A DNA stretch of 64,000 bases, taken from the NCBI GenBank assembly GCA_040772665.1, contig JAXGXT010000002.1:124001-188000 (forward strand), written 5' to 3'. A model generated the notes under the pieces. The model had not been told where the DNA came from. It ran no database searches and was given only the letters and a program-made list of their open reading frames with translations. Positions 42,876-51,310 of the stretch are shown one piece after another. The stretch is from JAXGXT01 sp040772665. GTDB lineage: Bacteria > Bacillota > Clostridia > Lachnospirales > Anaerotignaceae. Every line of letters starts with the position of its first letter. Positions within the stretch are counted from its first letter, which is position 1. A program made the translations under genes and the position numbers.

Positions 42876-44847
42876 TATGCATACCTCCTTCAAAACTTGA
42901 TCTAAGTTTAAAACGAGATGACATTTGCTCAAGACCTTGTGCCTGATTTGCCATGTCGTCACTTAAAGCAGCAACATTTTTGCTTGAGTCAAGGTTTTGC
43001 CTTGCAATAAGTGAAATTTTAGAAATGTCATCAGAAACGTTTTCAAGGCTTGCCTTTTCGTTGCTTACAAGCTTTGCTAAATCTTCTGTTATTTCATATG
43101 TTTGTTTTGAAATATCCGTAAGTTCGTTTAAGAAACGAGCTGTAAGATTAGCAAACTGAGAACCTTCTTCTATAGCCTGTTGAGAAACCTTTATCATCTG
43201 TGCTGTGCGCTTTGAAGAATCGGCACTCTTTTCGGCAAGATTTCGTATCTCGTGTGCAACAACGGCAAAACCTTTGCCTGCGGCACCTGCGTGTGCGGCT
43301 TCTACGCTTGCGTTAAGAGCAAGAATGTTTGTTTGAAAGGCAATGTCTTCAAGGAAGTTTGCAATCTTAGTTATTTCAACTGCATTATGATTAATGTTTT
43401 CCATGGCTTTAAGGGTGTTTATCATTTGCTCATCACCCATCGAAAGCTTATCCATAGACTGTTCCATCAATACTCGTGCTGTTTTTGCATGTTCATCAAC
43501 AATGGTAATATCTTTTGCCATTGAGTTCGTTTCTTCTAAAAGTCTGTCTATTGATACAGATTGATGGTCTGAAGATTGATTCATTGAAAATGCACTATGA
43601 GACACTTCTTTAGCTGCATTGCTAAGTGTTTCCGCAGACTGCTGAAGTTCTGTTATAAGCTGGTTAAGGAAATCTGTTATGCTGTTTATAGAATCTTTCA
43701 TTATAACAAAATCTCCTGAAAAATTACCGCTTACATTAACATTAAGATCACCATTTGAAAGCTGTGAAAGGGCTTTTTCAAGTTCTGACATATATCCGTT
43801 TAAATCCTCAATTGTAAGACGAAGAGCATTTGAGAGGGTTTGCGCCTCATCATTTGTTTCAATAATTTCAACAGGACTTTTTAAATCGCCAACAGCCAGC
43901 TTTTCTATTCGTTCTGTTACAATTCCTAAAGATTTGGAAATCTTTCCTGAAAAACGTATTACAAACCATAAAGCAAGCAGTGTTAATGTAAAAATAATTC
44001 CTATGTTAACAGCCACCGATAATTTTACAATGCCTGTGAAGTCTGATTTTGGTGTCATAATTGCAAGATACCAGTTGGCACCCCTTACGGGAACATGGAC
44101 GACAAGTGTGTCTTTTCCATCAATGGACACAGATTCTGAGCCTAATACTCCCTGTTTCATTGTGTCAAAAACAGATAAAAGCTTTTTATTGTTTTCATAA
44201 ATTGAATATACATTTTGGTTTTTGCCTATTAAAGCTTTATCGGGGTGGGCAACAATCTGTCCGTTTTCATTTATAACAAGGGCATAACCGCTATAACCGA
44301 TATGTATGCTGCTTATTACGTCATCAAGCATGTCATATTTGTAACTTCCAAGCAAATAATGTGTGTTGCTTTCACCGAGGGATATTGGAATTCCCACAGA
44401 AACATCAAGCCCCTGAGAGCTTTCCGAGGGGTCACCAATTACAAGGTTTTGTGTTTCTCGGATTTTTTTAAACAAATCGGTGTCTGAGATGTTTGCGGGC
44501 GCATCACCGTTACTTGTGTAAAGTTTTCCCTGGCTGTCATAAAGGGCCAGCCACATAAATTCTATGCCTGATGTTGCACTGTCAAGGGCATCTTGTTTTT
44601 CTTTTATTGTGGAAGTATCAGAGGAAAAAGCAGCGTTTTCACTAATCATAAATATTCTGTCTGCCATTATGTGAAGGCTGCTTTCTATGCTTTTAGATGC
44701 GGTTTTTGCAAAGGGAAGCATGGTTTCTTTCAAGGTTGCATTTGTCAAAGCCAAAGCGGAGATTGAGAGAGTTGCTGTTGTAACTACTGAAAGAACCAGA
44801 ATTATTACAAGGGTATTAAAAATAATTTTTTGTCGAATTCCTTTCAA
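42868..44847 (-). CDS. Methyl-accepting chemotaxis protein with double Cache domain
   Basis: A 659-residue chemoreceptor: TM1 (about 10-33), an extracytoplasmic dCache_1-like region (about 40-275, with IGYSGYALVINENGQIVAHPDK and a second module), TM2 (about 278-298), HAMP, and a signalling domain with the IAFQTNILALNASVEAAHAG tip. dCache domains often bind amino acids or other small molecules. The start is TTG 44847, nine bases after GGAGG. Its stop overlaps the start of the FMN-binding lipoprotein gene, an unusual partner that hints at redox or electron-acceptor sensing (inference). Confidence 0.93.
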   Translation of the reverse strand: MKGIRQKIIFNTLVIILVLSVVTTATLSISALALTNATLKETMLPFAKTASKSIESSLHIMADRIFMISENAAFSSDTSTIKEKQDALDSATSGIEFMWLALYDSQGKLYTSNGDAPANISDTDLFKKIRETQNLVIGDPSESSQGLDVSVGIPISLGESNTHYLLGSYKYDMLDDVISSIHIGYSGYALVINENGQIVAHPDKALIGKNQNVYSIYENNKKLLSVFDTMKQGVLGSESVSIDGKDTLVVHVPVRGANWYLAIMTPKSDFTGIVKLSVAVNIGIIFTLTLLALWFVIRFSGKISKSLGIVTERIEKLAVGDLKSPVEIIETNDEAQTLSNALRLTIEDLNGYMSELEKALSQLSNGDLNVNVSGNFSGDFVIMKDSINSITDFLNQLITELQQSAETLSNAAKEVSHSAFSMNQSSDHQSVSIDRLLEETNSMAKDITIVDEHAKTARVLMEQSMDKLSMGDEQMINTLKAMENINHNAVEITKIANFLEDIAFQTNILALNASVEAAHAGAAGKGFAVVAHEIRNLAEKSADSSKRTAQMIKVSQQAIEEGSQFANLTARFLNELTDISKQTYEITEDLAKLVSNEKASLENVSDDISKISLIARQNLDSSKNVAALSDDMANQAQGLEQMSSRFKLRSSFEGGMHNE

Positions 44848-45172
44848 GACAATATCCTCCTTAAATTTATGCTTTACAAGATGATAATTATACTTAAATA
44901 ATAATATAACTTATTTGAGAAAATTACAATAGTAATATGGGAAATAAAGTGGAAAGTTGTAAATTTTGCTATAAATCTAAATTAGAAAATAGTTAAAATT
45001 ATAAAATAAATTCTGTTATAAAAACAAAAGTTTAATTTTTGAAGTAATATCTAAATAATGTTTGAAATCCAACACTAATCAGTAAATATCTTAATAATAA
45101 CTTGTTTAAAAGTTAAAACTTGATTTAATTTATTGAGAATGATATCATAATAAACCAAAAAGGAGGGTTAGG
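44848..45172. other. Divergent intergenic region upstream of azlC
   Basis: AT-rich, no gene seen. The azlC promoter lies at its right end (45120-45148). I found no T-box or other riboswitch, although branched-chain amino acid genes often have one. Confidence 0.5.
45120..45148 (+). promoter_or_regulatory. Promoter of azlCD with palindrome at the -10 box
   Basis: TTGATT (45120-45125), a 17-base spacer and TATCAT (45143-45148). The perfect palindrome ATGATATCAT (45139-45148) covers the -10 box and may be an operator. Confidence 0.6.
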
Positions 45173-45883
45173 ATGTTAAAAGAGAATGAAAAAATAAAGG
45201 CTTTTAAAGCCGCTGTTCCGTTTACGCTGCCAATTTTTGCAGGATTTAGCTTTCTTGGTTTTGCCTATGGAATATATATGAATGCTTCAGGTTTTAATTT
45301 TTTATATCCAATGCTGATGAGCTTAACAATATTTGCAGGCTCTGTTGAGTTTGTAACGGTTGGCCTTTTACTTTCGGCATTTGACCCGTTTAAGGCATTT
45401 TTCTTAACAATAATAATTAATGCAAGGCATTTATTTTATGGAATTTCTATGTTGGAAAAATATAATGTTAAAGGACTAAAAAAGTTTTATTTGATTTTTG
45501 GAATGTGTGACGAATCCTTTTCTATTAACTATACTGCCAACATTCCTGAAGGTATTAACAAAGGGTGGTTTATGGTTTTTGTAACACTGCTTAATCAAAT
45601 TTATTGGGTTTTGGGGTCTACCTTTGGAGGGATTTTTGGCGGACTTGTAAACTTTAATACTAAGGGTCTTGAGTTTGTAATGACTGCACTTTTTGTTGTT
45701 ATTTTTTTGGAGAGATGGCTAAGTGAAGAAAACCATAAAAGTTCTTTAATAGGCTTGGGTATTTCCATTATTTCTCTTTTTATATTTGGAAAAGATGGCT
45801 TTATAATTCCTGCAATGGTTTTTATGCTGTTGGTTTTATCTTTTCAAAAAAGCGAAGTTGACAAAGAGGGGGAGAGGGCATGA
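45173..45883 (+). CDS. azlC: AzlC family branched-chain amino acid exporter, large subunit
   Basis: A 236-residue integral membrane protein with about seven to eight TM helices. The start region FKAAVPFTLPIFAGFSFLGFAYGIYM, the SLTIFAGSVEFVTVGLL segment and NARHLFYGISML are hallmarks of AzlC, which with AzlD exports branched-chain amino acids. RBS AGGAGGG precedes ATG 45173. The stop overlaps the azlD start by four bases (ATGA). Confidence 0.94.
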   Translation: MLKENEKIKAFKAAVPFTLPIFAGFSFLGFAYGIYMNASGFNFLYPMLMSLTIFAGSVEFVTVGLLLSAFDPFKAFFLTIIINARHLFYGISMLEKYNVKGLKKFYLIFGMCDESFSINYTANIPEGINKGWFMVFVTLLNQIYWVLGSTFGGIFGGLVNFNTKGLEFVMTALFVVIFLERWLSEENHKSSLIGLGISIISLFIFGKDGFIIPAMVFMLLVLSFQKSEVDKEGERA

Positions 45884-46206
45884 CCATAGGACAGCAGATT
45901 ATAACTGTTTCAATGGTTGTTTTAGGAACAATGCTGACAAGGTTTCTTCCTTTTTTATTGTTTCCAAGGGGAAATCAAACACCAAAATACATAAGGCATT
46001 TGGGCATGGTTTTGCCGTCTGCGGTTTTAGGTATGCTTGTGATTTATTCACTTAAAGATGTAAGCTTGCTGTCTAAAACACATGGTATACCTGAATTTAT
46101 AGCTGTTGGTGCAGTTGTGTTTTTACATTTATGGAAAAGGCAGATGCTTATTTCAATAGCTTTCGGAACAGTTTTTTACATGATATTAATACAATATATA
46201 TTTTAA
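45880..46206 (+). CDS. azlD: AzlD family branched-chain amino acid exporter, small subunit
   Basis: A 108-residue membrane protein with three to four TM helices, including TRFLPFLLFP, IRHLGMVLPSAVLGMLVIY and the terminal ISIAFGTVFYMILIQYIF. It forms the AzlCD export complex. Translation is coupled to azlC through the ATGA overlap. A strong bidirectional terminator follows. Confidence 0.93.
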   Translation: MTIGQQIITVSMVVLGTMLTRFLPFLLFPRGNQTPKYIRHLGMVLPSAVLGMLVIYSLKDVSLLSKTHGIPEFIAVGAVVFLHLWKRQMLISIAFGTVFYMILIQYIF

Positions 46207-46217
46207 AAAGCAGATAA

Positions 46218-46244
46218 AAAACCACCGGTTTAATCGGTGGTTTT
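46218..46244. terminator. Bidirectional terminator between azlD and opuAC
   Basis: AAAACCACCG (46218-46227) and CGGTGGTTTT (46235-46244) form a perfect 10-bp stem with a 7-base loop and A/T tails on both sides. Confidence 0.9.
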
Positions 46245-46295
46245 AGGGTAAAGGCAACCTTTAGATTTTGATTTAAAGGTTTGCGTACATTGTTT

Positions 46296-47165
46296 TTACA
46301 GCCAGCTGTTTACTAAATCTTCGTTTTCGTTCATCCATTTACGGGCAACGTCTAAAGGCTCTCCGCTGTCTTCTTCAATGGCTCCCATAAGGTCGCCTAA
46401 CTGAGCAGCATCCATTTTAAAGTTTTTAAGAAATTGTGCCGCTTTGGGCATATCTTCTTCAAAACCTTTTCTTGAATATTTGTGTATATTTTCTTTTTCT
46501 CCAAGGACTTTTTTAGGGTCTTCAAGCACTTTTAAATCCCATTTTGCAAATTTCCAGTGAGGTGCCCAGCCTGTAACAATAATCGGCTCATTAGCATCTA
46601 TTGCCTTGCCTAAAGCCGCTGTCATAACAGGTCCGCTTCCTGTTAAAAGCTCATAATCAAGCACATATTCTTCAATGGCTTTTTCGGTTGCCGCCATAAG
46701 GCCTGCTCCTGCATCTATTCCAACAATTTTGCCTCCGAAAAGCTCTTTGTTATCGTTAAGTTCTTCAATGCTGTTTATTTCAACATAGTCGGGCACAACA
46801 AGCCCAAGAAGAGCATCCTCATATACAACTCCCAAATCTTCCATATCATTTCCATATTTTTCAATGTAGCTTTCGTGAGTAATTGGAAGCCACACATCAA
46901 GAAAGGCATCTGTGTTGCCGCTGGCAACTGATGTAAACACAGGTGCCGCATCTGCCATTGTAAGATTAACCTCATATCCAAGCTTATCTTCCAAAACAGC
47001 CGCCGCAAGGTTTGTCATGGCTATTCCCTCTGCCCAGTTAACATATGCAAGTTTAACGGTTTCTTTTTCACTTCCCTTTGAAGTGCTTTCGTCTCCGCCG
47101 CACCCTGCAAAGGATGCAACTGCTAATGTGAGGACTGTCGATAATCCTATAAGCTTTTTAATCAT
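46296..47165 (-). CDS. opuAC: Glycine betaine ABC transporter substrate-binding lipoprotein
   Basis: A 289-residue lipoprotein (lipobox FAGC, Cys22) of the OpuAC type. The core VKLAYVNWAEGIAMTNLAAAVL, DAFLDVWLPITHESY, IIVTGWAPHWKF and a ligand cage of Trp residues are typical for glycine betaine or proline betaine binding. It is a separate protein here, whereas in some Firmicutes it is fused to the permease. RBS AAGGAGG precedes ATG 47165. Last gene of opuAA-opuAB-opuAC. Confidence 0.93.
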   Translation of the reverse strand: MIKKLIGLSTVLTLAVASFAGCGGDESTSKGSEKETVKLAYVNWAEGIAMTNLAAAVLEDKLGYEVNLTMADAAPVFTSVASGNTDAFLDVWLPITHESYIEKYGNDMEDLGVVYEDALLGLVVPDYVEINSIEELNDNKELFGGKIVGIDAGAGLMAATEKAIEEYVLDYELLTGSGPVMTAALGKAIDANEPIIVTGWAPHWKFAKWDLKVLEDPKKVLGEKENIHKYSRKGFEEDMPKAAQFLKNFKMDAAQLGDLMGAIEEDSGEPLDVARKWMNENEDLVNSWL

Positions 47166-47204
47166 AAAAATTCCTCCTTTAAATATTCGATTTTTAGTTA
47201 TTTT

Positions 47205-48086
47205 TTAATTTTTCATTCGTTTTTCTTTCATATTTTTGATAAAAGCTTTTCCCGATTTATTTTGTGTAGTTCCCAAGCATTGGGTAATTCTGTCAAGAAG
47301 CATTGCCATAATAACAACGGCAAGACCTCCCTCAAAGCCTTTTCCTATTTTCATTTGTGTTATTCCTTCATAAACTGTTTTCCCTAAGCCGTCGGCACCT
47401 ATCATAGCCGAAATTACAACCATTGAAAGGGAAAGCATTATTGTTTGGTTAAGACCTGCCATTATTGTAGGAGTGGCAAGGGGAATTTGAACCTTAAAAA
47501 GAAGCTGTGAGGGTGTTGCACCAAAGGATTTTGTTGCCTCAACAACATCAGACGGAACTTGCCTTATGCCAAGGTTTGTAAGCCTTACAATAGGGGGCAT
47601 GGCAAAAATTATTGTGGCAACGGCCCCCGGAACAGTTCCCAGATCGAAGAAATATACAGCCGGTATCAAATATACAAAGGCAGGCATTGTCTGCATAAAG
47701 TCAAGTATTGGCCTTATTATTTTATTTGCATTTTCACTTTTTGCCATTAAAATTCCAAGCGGCAGCCCTACAATTAATGCAATTAATGTTGCAGTTGCAA
47801 CAAGGGATAATGTCTGCATTGTTTTTACCCAAAGATTTAAATTATAAATCAGGAAAAGACCTATGCCTGCAAAGGCCGCCATTGCTTTGCCAACAAGATA
47901 CCAGGCCAAAAACATTATTGCTATAATAAGCACTAAAACAGGAATTGATGTTAAAATCCAGCTAAAGCCATCAATAAAAACTGAAAGTCCTTCCTTTATG
48001 GCTGAAAAAAAGCCGTCAAAGTTTTTTGTCATCCAGTCAATCATCTTTTCCACATAAAACCCTATGGGGATTTTTGCATTAGGCAT
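47205..48086 (-). CDS. opuAB: Glycine betaine ABC transporter permease
   Basis: A 293-residue permease with an N-terminal amphipathic region, six or seven TM helices and the EAA loop (EATKSFGATPSQLLFKVQIPLATPTIMAGLNQT). MQTMPAFVYLIPAVYFFDLG is characteristic of OpuAB/ProW. It imports osmoprotectant with OpuAA. The start ATG 48086 overlaps the opuAA end by eight bases. Confidence 0.95.
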   Translation of the reverse strand: MPNAKIPIGFYVEKMIDWMTKNFDGFFSAIKEGLSVFIDGFSWILTSIPVLVLIIAIMFLAWYLVGKAMAAFAGIGLFLIYNLNLWVKTMQTLSLVATATLIALIVGLPLGILMAKSENANKIIRPILDFMQTMPAFVYLIPAVYFFDLGTVPGAVATIIFAMPPIVRLTNLGIRQVPSDVVEATKSFGATPSQLLFKVQIPLATPTIMAGLNQTIMLSLSMVVISAMIGADGLGKTVYEGITQMKIGKGFEGGLAVVIMAMLLDRITQCLGTTQNKSGKAFIKNMKEKRMKN

Positions 48087-49275
48087 CTTTTTTACCCCCT
48101 TTACCTACAATTCCGGCAAGAAGAGTAGATTTAAATATTATGCCCTGAAGTTTATTTTCAGAGTCTATAACAGCAACAGGATATCGTGAGTTTAAAAACA
48201 GCGGTATAACTTCATCAATTGATGAATCTAAATAGACAGTTTCTATGTTTTTATCAATTATGGTTTTAAGGCTATCCATTCCTTTTTCAATAAGCGAAGA
48301 AACTTGGTCTATGGTGACAATTCCAAGAAGTGTTCCGTCTTTGGCAGTAACAAAAATACTTGATATTCCCAAATCACCCATTTTACGTGCGGCTGTTCTT
48401 AAACCTGCTTTTTGCAAAACAATTGATTCAGCATCACGCATAATTGAAGAGGCTGTAATAATTTTTGCACGGTTTACATCTTGAGTAAACTCTTTAACGT
48501 AATCATCGGCTGGGTTTTGAAGAATATCCTCGGCTGTGCCTGTCTGCACAATTTTTCCGTCTTTCATTATTGCAATTCTATCGCCGATTTTTAATGCCTC
48601 GTCTAAATCGTGGGTAATGAAAATAATTGTTTTTTTCATTTTTTGCTGTAAATTTAAAAGTTCATTTTGCATATCTTTACGAATTAAAGGGTCAAGGGCA
48701 CTAAATGCCTCGTCCATAAGTAGAATATCAGCCTCTGTTGCCAAGGCTCTTGCAAGCCCGACACGCTGCTGCATACCCCCTGAAAGCTCGTTTGGATAGG
48801 AGTTTCCATAGCCTTTAAGACCTACAATTTCAAGCATTTCGTTTGCTTTTTTTCTTCTTTCTTCCGGCTTAATGTTTTGAATTTCAAGACCGAAAGCAAC
48901 ATTTTCTAAAACGGTTTTGTGTGGCAAGAGGGCAAAGTTTTGAAAAACCATTGTTATTTTTTTTCTTCTTATTTCCCTAAGTTCAGCGGAGTTTGCCGCT
49001 GTAATGTCTGAACCGTCAATTAAAATTCGTCCGCTTGAGGGTTTTATCAAGTGGTTAAGGCAGCGTATAAGTGTTGACTTACCGCTTCCCGAAAGCCCCA
49101 TAACAACAAATATTTCACCTTCTTCAACAGAGAAAGAAGCATCATTTACTCCAACGCTATGTTTATGTTTTTTAAGAATTTCTGATTTATCAACGCCTTC
49201 TTGAAGCAGCGGTATAACTTGTTTTGGCGAAGGACCGAATATTTTGTATATGTTTTCAACTTCAACCTTTATCAT
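48079..49275 (-). CDS. opuAA: Glycine betaine ABC transporter ATPase with CBS domains
   Basis: A 398-residue ATPase of the OpuAA/ProV type. N-terminal IYKIFGPSPKQVIPLLQ, Walker A GLSGSGKST, signature LSGGMQQRVGLARAL, Walker B ILLMDEAFSALDP, then a tandem CBS pair (about 275-390). In OpuA the CBS module senses ionic strength and can bind c-di-AMP. RBS AAAGGAGGT precedes ATG 49275. First gene of the operon; promoter and inverted repeat lie at 49302-49368. A GntR/RCK_C regulator at 55865-56485 may control it. Confidence 0.95.
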   Translation of the reverse strand: MIKVEVENIYKIFGPSPKQVIPLLQEGVDKSEILKKHKHSVGVNDASFSVEEGEIFVVMGLSGSGKSTLIRCLNHLIKPSSGRILIDGSDITAANSAELREIRRKKITMVFQNFALLPHKTVLENVAFGLEIQNIKPEERRKKANEMLEIVGLKGYGNSYPNELSGGMQQRVGLARALATEADILLMDEAFSALDPLIRKDMQNELLNLQQKMKKTIIFITHDLDEALKIGDRIAIMKDGKIVQTGTAEDILQNPADDYVKEFTQDVNRAKIITASSIMRDAESIVLQKAGLRTAARKMGDLGISSIFVTAKDGTLLGIVTIDQVSSLIEKGMDSLKTIIDKNIETVYLDSSIDEVIPLFLNSRYPVAVIDSENKLQGIIFKSTLLAGIVGKGGKKDA

Positions 49276-49301
49276 ATATTACCTCCTTTAATTTAAAAGT
49301 T

Positions 49302-49368
49302 ACAACATTAAAAAAAAGTCATGTTGTTGGTTTTTAAGTATGGTAGCACAAAAGTTTAATGATGTCAA
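49302..49368 (-). promoter_or_regulatory. opuA promoter and leader inverted repeat
   Basis: On the minus strand TTGACA (49368-49363), a 17-base spacer and TACCAT (49345-49340). Downstream in the leader, ACAACAT (49302-49308) and ATGTTGT (49321-49327) form a perfect 7-bp inverted repeat, a candidate operator. Confidence 0.65.
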
Positions 49369-49404
49369 ACAGTATGTATAAAAATGTAAAAATAATTTAA
49401 GAAA

Positions 49405-49435
49405 TAAAAAAGCAGAATTTAAAAATAAATTCTGC
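49405..49435 (-). terminator. Terminator after the methyltransferase gene
   Basis: GCAGAATTT (49412-49420) pairs with AAATTCTGC (49427-49435); on the minus strand TTTTTTATTTC follows. Confidence 0.88.
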
Positions 49436-49456
49436 CAAAAAGAAAAAACTTTAAAA

Positions 49457-49990
49457 TTATAAAGCAAAAACCATCATATAAAAATTTTCCCCCAAGTTAA
49501 AATATTTTATACTGTTAAAGTTATGCTTTTTAAGCATATCACTTATTTCTTCAGAGCTGATTCGCTTTTCAACAGGGGGTCCCATAGGTGCTTGCTGTTT
49601 GTGAAATTCAATAATAGATAAAACACCATTTTTTTTAAGAATTCTTTTAATTTCTTCTGCCATTGCTCCTGTATCTTCTAATTCGTGTAATACAGTAGAA
49701 ACCATAACAATATCGCAAGAACATGCTGGAACTTTGCTAACATTGTTTTTTATTGAAACATTATCAGCTATTTTTTCTTCTTTTTTAGACATTAATATTT
49801 TTTGCATTTTTAAAGAAATTTCAACTGAAAATATGTCAGAATCAGTTAATTCAGATGCTGCAAATGTAAAAATTCCCGTACCCGAACCAATATCACAAAA
49901 GTTTTTTCCGTTTTTAAGACCAAGTGTTTCAAGTGTGCTTAATGGATTTAGTTCTTTAATGCGTTTGGGATTTTCTAATTTATGCTCCAT
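49457..49990 (-). CDS. Class I SAM-dependent methyltransferase
   Basis: A 177-residue methyltransferase. Motif I CDIGSGTGIFTFAASEL, the acidic residue in FSVEISLKM, MVSTVLHEL and the post-motif GVLSIIEFH are present. The N-terminal LENPKRIKELNP and a Pro-rich PMGPPVEKRIS loop resemble small UbiE/Rossmann methyltransferases common in anaerobes. The substrate is unknown. RBS AAGGAG precedes ATG 49990. It follows the exporter genes by 35 bases and may be part of that operon. Confidence 0.85.
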   Translation of the reverse strand: MEHKLENPKRIKELNPLSTLETLGLKNGKNFCDIGSGTGIFTFAASELTDSDIFSVEISLKMQKILMSKKEEKIADNVSIKNNVSKVPACSCDIVMVSTVLHELEDTGAMAEEIKRILKKNGVLSIIEFHKQQAPMGPPVEKRISSEEISDMLKKHNFNSIKYFNLGENFYMMVFAL

Positions 49991-50025
49991 AGATTTAAGC
50001 TCTCCTTTTTATTTTAAATGGCTGT

Positions 50026-51294
50026 TTACTTTTTTAAGACAACTTTAAGGCCATTTTTTAAAATTTCGTTATTTGAATCTGTAACAATAAAGCTGTCTGC
50101 TTCAATTCCTGATAAAATTATGGTTTCTGTGCGAAGTTCTATTCCTGTTTTCACTTCTGCTGTTTCTAAAACACCTTTTCTGACAAGCCACACTTTGTCT
50201 GCACCGTTATCTTTAAAAAGTGCTGTTTTAGGAACGGCAAGGGCATCTTCTTCTTTGTAAAGCATAAACTGAACATCCATATCATATCCAACTCCAAGTT
50301 TTTCTTCCATTAATGAAACAGATGGAGTTATTTCTACCTTAACCTTCCTTTCCTCAAGTCCAAGGGCAGAAACCATAATATTTGCCGTATCGTCTATGTA
50401 AGAAATTTTTCCCTCAAAATTAGCATCACCATTACGTCTTTTTAATTTTAATATAACCATATCCCCAAGGGAGATGCTGTTTATATCGTTTGTTGATACA
50501 TATGTTTCCACAAATAAATTATCTGCCGCTGTTAATTGTGCAACAGGGGAAAGAGCTGAAACATAATTTGTTTCTTCAACAGGCAAGTTTGTAATAATTC
50601 CGCTTGAAACAGCTTTAACTTCTGTTTGAGAAAGCTCTTTTTTCAAAAGTTTTAAATTACTTTCTTCAATGTCAATCAGCGCCTTATAATAGTCAGACAT
50701 TTTACTGTTTTTATCGGCATTTGAAATAAGGGATAGTTCTTGAGAGTGGCCTTGCAAAGTTAATTCTGCTTGCTCGACAAATGTTTCAGCCTCTTCTAAA
50801 TCGGCAGATGAAAGAAAGCCGTTTTCATAAAGCACCAAAAGCCTATCAAGCTCATTTTTTGCCAGCTTTAAGTTTTTTTCACTTTGTTTAATTAAAATAT
50901 TTTGAAGTTCCTTTTTTTCTGCAACACTTTGGTTTTGATATTCATTTTGTGACAGCCATGTTTGAAGCTGTGCTTTATACCCATTAATAGAGCTGTTTGT
51001 TTGATTGATTTTTTCTGAAATATCCTCAGAATCTATGGTACAGATGATATCTCCTTTTTCAACCTTCTGACCTTTTTTTACTTCAACACTTAATACCTTG
51101 CCTGTGCATAAGGGGTATATTTCCATTACTTGCCCGCCTGCAACATAACCTTGCTCCATAAAGGTTAGCTCTGCCGTTTTTAAGGTAACTTTAGTTAAGG
51201 GAATTTCCTTTGGCGCATTTAATAAGTACATACCTATTGCTGCAATTGTTATTATAATAACACCAAACAATATTTTTACAAACTTTTTATTCAT
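50026..51294 (-). CDS. Membrane-fusion adaptor subunit of ABC exporter
   Basis: A 422-residue HlyD/RND-type adaptor: N-terminal TM anchor (about 7-25), barrel-sandwich halves (VLSVEVKKGQKVEKGDIICTID and VKAVSSGIITNLPVEE), a long helical hairpin (about 100-225) and a C-terminal barrel. With the FtsX-type permease and ATPase it forms a MacAB-like exporter in a Gram-positive envelope. RBS AAAGGAGGG precedes ATG 51294, 17 bases after the permease gene. Confidence 0.9.
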   Translation of the reverse strand: MNKKFVKILFGVIIITIAAIGMYLLNAPKEIPLTKVTLKTAELTFMEQGYVAGGQVMEIYPLCTGKVLSVEVKKGQKVEKGDIICTIDSEDISEKINQTNSSINGYKAQLQTWLSQNEYQNQSVAEKKELQNILIKQSEKNLKLAKNELDRLLVLYENGFLSSADLEEAETFVEQAELTLQGHSQELSLISNADKNSKMSDYYKALIDIEESNLKLLKKELSQTEVKAVSSGIITNLPVEETNYVSALSPVAQLTAADNLFVETYVSTNDINSISLGDMVILKLKRRNGDANFEGKISYIDDTANIMVSALGLEERKVKVEITPSVSLMEEKLGVGYDMDVQFMLYKEEDALAVPKTALFKDNGADKVWLVRKGVLETAEVKTGIELRTETIILSGIEADSFIVTDSNNEILKNGLKVVLKK

Positions 51295-51310
51295 ATTTTC
51301 CCTCCTTTAA

